Of a DNA stretch of 64,000 nucleotides, positions 55,996 through 64,000 are shown one piece after another (the first letter of the stretch is position 1; each line of letters opens with the position of its first letter). The stretch lies in contig JAJTTP010000023.1 of assembly GCA_023313575.1 (NCBI GenBank), forward strand, positions 372,001 through 436,000, written 5' to 3'. The stretch is from Eutypella sp. D-1 (Eukaryota > Ascomycota > Sordariomycetes > Xylariales > Diatrypaceae). A program made the position numbers and the translations under genes. A model generated the notes under the pieces. The model was not told where the DNA came from. It searched no databases and saw only the letters and a program-made list of their open reading frames with translations.

Positions 55996-58900
55996 CAGCC
56001 TGGGCAGCTGAGTTATAGCTGCTCACGTTAGATAATAGACCAATACCCCCTCTCTCTTGGGTGGCTGCAACGCCCCCTTGAAATCCACCAAGTACATCTG
56101 ATAGCCACACCAGGATCCACGAACGTCAGCGGCGGCGCTAGATGTCATTGGCCTATTCTAGCCCCCACCAGTTTATCAGTAGCGGGTTTACTCAATTGAT
56201 ATCGTAGGGCTTAGGCCCGCCGAATCCCGTTCGTTCCCTGTAATAGTATCCATCCGTAAGGTTCGCCCCCAAATTCCCGTCCCCATCTCAATTCAACTTC
56301 CTATCTTGAAAATTCCCGTCTGCGAATCTTTTCTTGTCTTTTCTCGCTACCACACGCATCAAAGGTAAAAGTAAGCATAATACTTCTTCTCACATAAGGC
56401 CCATCATCAAGCCCGTCCTGTAGAAAAAGGCAACCGGCGCTATACATGCACGTGCGCCGACATCGAAACAAGCACCTTCCAAATCGGCGACGAATTCTGC
56501 CTTGGTCAATCCCGTACATATGCACACCCACCAGGCACGTAAAATGCGTAGTCTATAATTAGCGCGTCTGTGGATGGGAAGGCCACTCAGAGTCACACAC
56601 ACATACGGGAGGGAGCCCTCCCCATCTCCGACCCGCGATCCCCAATCTGTTTTTCTTGAGCATGGACAGCTGCGAATGGGGGTTTATTCTTCGGAATAGG
56701 GCTTCAGTGCTCGTGGAACCAATTTATGGAAATGACCAAAAAATGCCCCTATATTCTAGCGAGACTTCTTTCTATCGGAAACGCACCTCCTCGGTAACTA
56801 GGCGAGCGCCTTACGTCGCACCTGCGCGAAATACGAAGAAGCGTCTTGCCTATGTATGCTCCTCATCCAATAACACACGCATTCCGCCTGTGCTCGACCT
56901 ATTCCGTCAATTCTTTTTCGCGTTCTCCGGAGAACTGAATAATAGGGGGTTAGATGGAATAGTTACTTACTACAGCGTGCGAAGAATCTAGGCAGATAGT
57001 ATGGGACGCCTATTCCACTAAAAGTCATAAAATGTCACCTTCCTACGCAATTACCTAACAAGACGTCCGGAGTTGGACTGATCGTCCGATCGGAAGGAAG
57101 AATGTCGCAACGGGCTCTCTTAACGATTTTCTTTCGCCTACTTAAGAGTGGAACAGTCAGTCACTCAGCCTGGCTCCTGCCACAGTGCCATATCCTTCAT
57201 TACCCTGGTCATGTCATCGTCTTGGGTGGTATACGTGCGTACATCAGGAGCTGAGAAGGGTTTATCCAGCCACCCTCTCCGAGGGCGTGGTCCAGGGCTG
57301 GGCTTATGCGAGATGCAAGGGTTCGAACGGGGCGCCACGAGGTTGTGCCCAGGCTGCCGCTGAGGAAGCTGATTGGTGCGCCGCCTTCTTCCGGACCCCA
57401 ACAGGACACAGGTAGGTACATACACGTATTTCGATTTGGCAGTGTGGTGCCTCGCATAAGCAGGTTCGCATGCCTATGCTGCATGTGCATATGTCATGCA
57501 GTCAGTAAACGCCGTAGTAAGACGTTCGCTGGCGAAGAGTTGTCGTGGAATGTTCATCGACGGAGTTGGGAAATCCGTGCTTTCAATCTTTTTTGCACGG
57601 TATATTCGGACTTCTTCTAAGTTAGTTAGATAGCGAGCTGGAGCCAGGCTGAAACTGGACGTAATGAACACCTTGGCCATTGACCGGGGCGCGGAAAGCT
57701 GAAAGAGCAATCATGACGTCCTTGAGTCAGTTGTTGGTTTGGTCTAGGGAAGGATTGGGCTGAACGATCCGGAACCGAATAAGTCTAACAACGCGGACCC
57801 GACGGGAAGGTCTCAATCGTATTTACCAATGTTTATATTGAATTGATGTCTGTCTGCAACGTGCACAGCATAAGCATCTCACCTCCTCGCTAAAGTCGCC
57901 CACTATCCTACCCCCTTTTCAAATACGCATACCCTCCATCCCCTTCGACTCCCAGAGTCCGGGCACACAAATAATCACGAAGGATTTCCAGGGCTTCCGA
58001 GAATTATCACGTGAAGAACATTGAAAGCATTTCCATGTGCCCTATCGGAAGTTTTTTGGGCTTGTAGGATGATGCTAGATACACTAGGTAGGGATTCCAT
58101 GTTATAGCGCAGCCGATCTTTTCACATGATCGTTTGTCCAGGCAGATACGTCTCAATAGTGCCCATTCCCCACTCCACCCCCTATTCGTAGTGACAATGT
58201 AGACGCCATGTTTAGGCAGTGTTTTCCGATGAGGATTTGCAGAGTCACGGTAAGTACCACAATTCAATATTGATATTCCACGGAGAAAGAAAACGACCTG
58301 AGTCAAGTGAATCATATCAGCGGGCTGGGTCCACACAGCATGTCTCGTTTGGCCGTATGACGAGAACGCCTTTATCCCCCATCCCCATATTATCTTCCGA
58401 CAATATTTCCCGTCCGTTGAAGAAACCTTCCGAGACAACTCGACAGAGGGGACAAGCCGAGCCAAGCCAGCCAACCGACTAACCTCCCCTACATCCCTGC
58501 TCCGTTGATGAGGCTGACTGGACACCAGTTTCCTCGAGCTGACAGGATCGGCCCCTGAGCTAATTGCCTGAGGGTGTGAGTGTTCGTAGTCAGCATTTTA
58601 TCATGGGGGATCGGGGTGAGAAAGGGGGCTGATGTCGAGCACTGCACCATAAGATAATACGCTCCCCTGCGAGACGGCTATCTAGGTATAAGGTGGGAGT
58701 GCCGTGCCGTGCCTGTCTAGTAGGAGTTGACCAGTAACTTCAATAATGCGACGTGATAGTGATAACGAGGGGTTTATGTGCGTCCCTATAGTTCCATTAT
58801 TGACGATAGCGCGGCTCCCGCTCGTCCGCTAGAAAGGCAAGGCGTATTTTCGCTCTTGAGGTTCTGGGCTTGCGATCTGGTTCGGTGAACCCGTAATACT

Positions 58901-59101
58901 CCTGCTTGGCTTTTTTCGGAGACGAGCATGATGATGCCTGAGATAATAGAACGTTCCGTGGCGTTCGAGCAGTATAAGAAAGAGTGAGCGCTGCAGCGTT
59001 CTGGGAGTCGTCAGCTCCGGAGACTCTGGTCTCATCTTACCATCCAAGACATACAGCATATCCCGTGCCCTGAAAACTTGCATACTCCCCCTTCACACAA
59101 C
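55996..59101. other. Gene-free stretch of about 3.1 kb
   Basis: The longest frame, 172 codons on the minus strand at 58007-58525, begins with ATG but has no recognisable motif or typical codon pattern. A GGGTTCGAAC at about 57309 resembles a tRNA B box but no cloverleaf can be built around it. No repeats or transposon ends were recognised. Confidence 0.4.
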
Positions 59102-60261
59102 ATGTCACACACATCTTCCATGTCCCATAGGCGTATAGCCAAGAACCTCATCGCCCTCCTACAGCTTGCGGGCGTCGGGCTACTCACCCACCACAGCCCA
59201 GTGGCGTTGGCGCAGGAGGACGGGTGCGTCTCCGAGAGCAGCCCGAACCCGCACGCGCAGGAGTACCCGGACTTCGTGAGCGGGAATCTGAACGGCACGA
59301 CGCTGGTGGTGCCCATACCACTGGCCACGGCGCGGCGGGTTATCCCGGAGGAGTACGGTATCCTCGAGCACGTCTACCGTGCCCTGCTGCCCACTTCGTT
59401 CCCGGACGACGCGTACCCCATGATGGCCGTCGGCGTGCATGATCATGACATCCAGTTCCCGCTGTATGACGTGCACTCTGCTGACTTTTCTGTAAGTAGT
59501 CCATGGGTGTCCTTTTTATGTCGCTGCTGTCTTCTTGTTTCCCCGCTGCCACTCCCCTTAAAGCGCCCAAGCATACACCATTATAGCCAACAGTTTGAAT
59601 GTTAGTAAAATGGAATGGTTGCTATAGAAAGCATAGAAGCTCACATGGTAATTCCCGCTAGCGTGCCTCTCTCGAGTTCCCATTCATCGACATACTAGGC
59701 GACAACTATAGTACTTTCCGGTGGGCGGCGACGATGCTCATCACGGCGGGAAACGAGGTGGCGATCGAGGGGTCGGAAGGGTTCGGCGTAACGGTACACC
59801 CGAGCGTCTTCGACCCGTCCTGCGATGCCTATGCGCTCCTCTCCGACGATGAGGACGGCATGACGCACTACCTGCGCGGGCGCAGCGAGGACGGCGCAGC
59901 CCTGGACCGGTTCGTGAGCATCGCAACAGCAGCCACCGCGGACGGGACCGACCCCTACGGCATCGCATTCCTCAAGAACATCACGAACCAGCCCGTCTTC
60001 GCCAACGACACCTCCATCTGCGATAACTACCTGCGTCTCTTTAACACCTCCCTGACGCTGCCGCCGAACGAGCCCGTGCCAGTCCGAGGGAGGGTGGAGG
60101 CGCGTATCGAGCCTTTCGTCGGCGGCGACGATGATGGTAGTCATGGGACCTCGTGGACGTGGCAGGATGGTGTCTTCGGCTGGCGCGTGAGCACGGGATT
60201 CCTCGAGCCGCCTGTCCCCTCCAATTGTGCGGACCTAAAGGGTTTTAGTGGGGATTGGTGA
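59102..60261 (+). CDS. Secreted protein of unknown function
   Basis: Predicted 329 aa from exons 59102-59491 and 59662-60261; the 170-nt intron joins HSADFS to RASLEFPFID. The first ATG is at 59102; an in-frame ATG at 59120 is also possible and gives the same signal peptide (hydrophobic core about 8-28 of the shorter form, ending VALAQ). The mature part has conserved-looking segments NLNGTTLVVPIPLATARRVIP, LEFPFIDILGDNYSTFRW and VFDPSCDAYALL, at least four N-glycosylation sequons (e.g. NGT, NYS, NDT, NTS) and few cysteines. The fold order faintly resembles acetoacetate-decarboxylase-like proteins of fungi, but I cannot support that. Likely extracellular. Confidence 0.78.
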
Positions 60262-60638
60262 TCTTTAAATAATAGGGGTTATTTAGCGCCAGGCCTAAGC
60301 TGGAGTTTAGGTCAAGTTTAGGTGTAATTAATGCCACCACGACGGATGTAGGAAACGATGTATGAATATGTAAACGTAATAGTAACATTTAACAATCACG
60401 TATTTTCAAACACAAATGACTGTAAGGACTGATGAATTTAATCTGGCTGGCTCTATGCAAATTCTACGCGTGGTAGATCGCCCGCGAGAGAATGCTTCCG
60501 CAAATGCATATAGGGGTTCTTAGGAGCTATGTCTAACCCTCAACGCCCGAGTGACCACTTACTAGGCTTCGTGCGTCCGGGGACCAATGTAGTACCTGGC
60601 GTGTGTCAGTGTCCGAGTACGTGGTTTTTATATGAAAC
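60262..60638. other. Convergent 3' intergenic region
   Basis: AT-rich 3' flanks of the secreted-protein and permease genes; nothing else seen. Confidence 0.5.
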
Positions 60639-62609
60639 TTACTTCTTAGCTCGCATATACCACCAAGTGAGAGCGAACAGCGCGATGAACGCCGCAATAG
60701 CCACAGCATAGTTCATATTCAGCGCAGTAACCGGGTACGTCGGCGGGAATAACAGTATAACCGAGATAAACAGAACCCAAGAAATCGCCACAATATTGAT
60801 AGGCTTTTGCCAGCGCCCGAGCCTAAACGGGCCCTTCTTCACTGGGTGAGACTTTTCGTAGTATATCCTCGCAGCGATCACGGCGGCGTACGACAGATCC
60901 ATGGCGGGTGCTGTGACACCAAAGATGCCATTGATCGTCTCCGTGCTTCCTAGCCCGATCAAGTTCAGAACACAGCAAAATAACACTACAGCCCATACAC
61001 TGTATAGTGGCGTCTGAGTGTGTCGGTTCATATGACGGAGGTAACTTGATCGTGTCAGTATATAGACATAAAATGAAGAATTAGTTGGAGCTCACCCATG
61101 TAGTGGGAGTGCTTCGTCTCTAGCAAGTGCAAAGCATGTCCGAGTATCCGAAAGCATTGCGCTGAAGCCAGTGAAGAACTGCACGAGTATGACCCAGACC
61201 CACATTGCTAACCCCCCGGCCTTTCCCCCGGCGTTCATGAATACCTGAGCTGCAGGGTTTCCCAAAGGCGACGAAAGGAGGGCTTCCGTGTCAGCAGCAC
61301 CGAAGCCGAAAGCTATGTTCAACAATAACCCAAATATCCAGGCCGTCACAATTGCTTGAACGATCGCAATCGGTGCGCTTAGAGCGGCATTGTGCAACTC
61401 TTCGGACATGTGGGCTGTGGCATCGTAGTCGGTCATGACCTGCCACTGGCGTTAGATCGTAAATTACAGAAAACACAGAAAACTCAGTACTTAGGTGTTA
61501 CTAACCCATGCTACGCTGAGATATCCTATGAGGAAAGAAAATCCTTTGCTATTCCATCCAGAACCATCTCTAATATGCCCGAAAACTTCGCTTGCGGGGA
61601 GCTTATTTGGTACCAGGACAAGGACGGCGATCGAGATGGCGGCGGATCCAAGCACTGTCAGGATCCCGCAGAGAAATCAGTAATCACATGCTGACATCCA
61701 TAGGGAGCTGGGGAGCGTACAGTTGATCGGGGCAAACCAGCGTATTGTGTCATTGAGTTGTTTCGATGGGAATGAGCAGAGAACTCCTAGGCAGATGAGA
61801 ACAACAATTGAAAGAGCCACAGTAGTCTCGGCTGTGGGGATATACCCTGATGTCCCATCTTCTCGGGTAAAGCCCATGGATACAGCGGCCAGTGTCTGAG
61901 AGCGTAAGTGATTGGCCATCATATGCGAGGTGAACTAACCATCTGAGAAACTGTATACGCAACGCTTGCTATGATGGTTGGTCAGCTCGGAAGTTATGGG
62001 CATCTATTATTTCTTATACTTACCAACTCCAGCGGTCCTGATACAGCCTATGTGAGCATAGATCCCTCATGACCACTTGTCGTATCCAAGCAGATTCACT
62101 CACTGGCCAAGAAAGTTTGACCACCCCACGATCCAAGCAGCAATAGGAACCTTGTCAGGTGGAAATACGTGTTTGGTTATATAATACATCCCACCTGACG
62201 TCGGATACGCCGATACCAACTCGGCGACTGGTAGACATATTAGCCTAGGAAACGCGCTCGTTCTCATACAACCCACCTGATAGAGCAATGCATAATGAGA
62301 AGATCGATCCAGAAAACCATGCCCAGACAGCCGTAGCTGGTCCTCCAGCAGACAGGGGAGACCCCCAACTTGCAGGTACTATGGGAGATCTTTCAATAAC
62401 TGTACCGTGAGTGCTCTCTGCTTGCTTGTCTTGGAAGACTCACCTGATCCCAGAACACCGAGAATGGAAATCGCATAGCTCAAGGTGCTCCATCTCGTGA
62501 ACTCACGGCGGAACTCCTGCTTATAACCTAGACTCTCTAGCAGACCAGCGTCAGGATCTTCGCGATCTGGCGTAGGGCATGCCGTCCCGACATTTTCGTC
62601 CTGTGCCAT
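60639..62609 (-). CDS. APC-family amino acid/amine permease (GABA/choline permease-like)
   Basis: Predicted 502 aa from nine exons: 62609-62444, 62378-62277, 62227-62104, 62037-62024 (14 nt), 61968-61940 (29 nt), 61895-61721, 61654-61506, 61439-61096 and 61044-60639. It is a proton-coupled uptake carrier of the plasma or vacuolar membrane in the group containing yeast Uga4 and Hnm1. Typical elements: charged N-terminus with GYKQEFRREFTRWSTLSYA before TM1, VAELVSAYPTSGGMYY, GWSNFLGQTAGVASVAYT (through the 14-nt exon), DYDATAHMSEE, the RxxFALARDEALPLHG loop and about 12 hydrophobic segments. It ends WWYMRAKK, short for the family but intact. Substrate cannot be told by eye. Confidence 0.9.
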
Positions 62610-63590
62610 GTTAGTGTCGCTTGCTTGCTTGGCACTGTATTGTTGCTTTATGCTGAGCTGGCGTTGAGGATTTGACGAAATGATTTTCAGTTAGCCTTTT
62701 TGACGACTTTGAGGGCGTCGAAGTCGTCCCCGCATTGCATGGATAAGACAATGCGGCCGCTTCACCCCGTACGGACTTCTTTCACTTTCTTACTAGGCGG
62801 GATATCCCGTCTTGGTGCCCGGCATGGCCCGGCATAGGATCGCCACGTAGAATACCCTGCATCATCAGATCAAGTTATTGGTTATTGAAGATACTATGAC
62901 ATCCAGCATATCAAATCTGGCCTGGCGGCTTAGGATTTTGGAAGGTCGTTGGCATAGAAGTGGGATATTCTAGGTATTCTAGGTAGCATCTGCAACTCTG
63001 TGTTGTAGATAGCGTAACATTCTGTAATTTGGCGAAATGAGAGACGGCGCATTCCTCGCAGAAGGGATATATTCGGACTACACTGGTCGTTAACATCCAA
63101 TGAGAATGGTGAAGCTATCCCCGACTTCGTTTTAGTTAGGGGGCGAGAGGCCTTCATGGTGTCCTCGCTGCCAGACCCAACCAAATAGGGGTACCTAATT
63201 ACCCCACACACTCAGTAAATGTCAATGTGGGTCCGCCAACGCGCTGCGGGACAAGCCACCACCGTTAATCACGACGGAGAAGGTATAGTTACCAAGAAAC
63301 CTATGAGGATAAAGGCCTATCACACTTAAGGTAGCTATATTCTGAGTTTTATCGAATTTCAATATTTCATACGAAACAGACCTTAAGGCTATGTCTATCT
63401 TGCTTTACTAATCGAGATTATGGCATGTCCATCCTTAGAGTCATTGATGTATAAGATGAGCTGAAACGCTGGATTTGGACTGTCAATAATTCCCAGAGAC
63501 AAGCGACTTTACCTACGTATATGTTGGTTATTAGTGGTCACTGGTATGGACCCATATACTAATAAGATGTACCTATATATTTATCTCCCG
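62610..63590. other. Upstream region of the permease gene
   Basis: No gene recognised. An inverted repeat CCGCATTG/CAATGCGG with about 13 bp between arms lies near 62733-62757. The right half becomes progressively more AT-rich toward the block that starts near 63591. Confidence 0.45.
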
Positions 63591-64000
63591 TTTATATAAG
63601 GATACGGGCTTTGCCTATATCTTTTTTAAATAAATAAATAAATTTTAAACTAAAATATAACACTAATTTTATTTTTTTTATTCTGTTATTATTTTTTTCC
63701 TTTATATACGTATTTATTAATATTAATTAATGTTATTAAATAAATATAATAATATAAATTAATAAGGTTAAAAAAATTATTATTATAATAATTTAAAGAT
63801 TTTTTTACGTTAATATTATTAATAGATTTTTATTATTATTTTCCCCCGTTTATTTTTATAACGGATAATAACCTTTTTTTTACTTATATTACCGTATAAT
63901 AAACCTTTTTTACTTTTTTTATTATTATTATAAATATTATTATCGTTATTATTTTTAAAATTATTTATTATATCAAATAATTAATAATAAACCGGATTAT
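63591..64000. repeat. Start of an AT-rich, probably RIP-mutated block
   Basis: From about 63591 the sequence shifts sharply to mostly A and T with TpA-rich runs such as AATAAATAAATAAATTTTAAA and TTAATATTAATTAATG. Remaining G and C sit largely in short isolated pairs. No open frame survives. Such a sudden change is typical of repeat-induced point mutation of a transposon in Pezizomycotina, but the parent element cannot be seen. Confidence 0.7.

Noticed and set aside
57300..57340. tRNA-like B box (GGGTTCGAAC)
   Set aside because: No matching A box, acceptor stem or anticodon arm at the proper distance on either strand.
58007..58525. 172-codon minus-strand frame
   Set aside because: Unrecognised, with an even spread of rare codons and no hydrophobic or domain pattern; needs transcript evidence before being called.
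1..64000. CRISPR arrays, bacterial operons, rRNA genes
   Set aside because: The DNA is eukaryotic nuclear; no regularly spaced repeats, Shine-Dalgarno-led operons or rRNA signatures were seen.

Overview
The window is nuclear DNA of a filamentous ascomycete (Pezizomycotina, most likely a Sordariomycete). The reasons are short spliceosomal introns (mostly 50-100 nt, GT...CTAAC/CTGAC...AG), a fungal highly reducing polyketide synthase, fungus-only families (LCL2, HsbA, Clr5, DUF3716, fungal rhodopsin-like membrane proteins), dispersed CCTACCTAAGTACC-type simple repeats, and an extremely AT-rich right edge that looks like the start of a RIP-degraded repeat block. I resolved 18 protein-coding genes to exon level; each spliced model closes in frame.

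Layout. 1-4.0 kb holds no recognisable gene, but a 272-bp MITE with 51-bp inverted arms lies at 2342-2613. 4.0-8.4 kb is housekeeping: a Glc8/inhibitor-2 type PP1 regulator, LCL2 and mitochondrial ribosomal protein bL27m. 9.0-27.7 kb is a compact secondary-metabolite cluster: an 11-exon HR-PKS (KS-AT-DH-cMT-ER-KR-ACP, 2646 aa, no release domain) on the minus strand, then on the plus strand a seven-TM rhodopsin-domain protein, a 14-TM-type MFS exporter and a membrane-anchored P450. The intergenic DNA of these genes carries repeated copies of a dyad, ATGTWACAT, which may be the binding site of an unidentified cluster regulator. 27.7-31.4 kb is gene-poor.

31.4-43.5 kb holds a DUF3716/cupin-like protein, a large serine-hydrolase plus CorA-like membrane protein fusion, an omega-type glutathione transferase, a GPI-anchored HsbA-type wall protein and a cysteine-rich secreted protein. 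46-51.7 kb holds an RS-rich protein with a glycine-rich tail, a short Clr5-domain protein and a cupin protein. 52.8-56.0 kb is a divergent mitochondrial pair: complex I subunit NDUFA12, with a 7-nt micro-exon, and the phosphatidylglycerophosphate synthase PGS1. 59-62.6 kb holds a secreted protein of unknown function and a nine-exon APC-family amino-acid/amine permease. The last ~410 bp is AT-rich.

In the cluster, the PKS would build a C-methylated, variably reduced chain, the P450 would oxidise it, the MFS protein would export it, and the rhodopsin-like protein is of uncertain role. No pathway-specific Zn2Cys6 factor, thioesterase, hydrolase or acyltransferase was found in the window, so chain release and regulation must come from elsewhere or from a gene I did not recognise.
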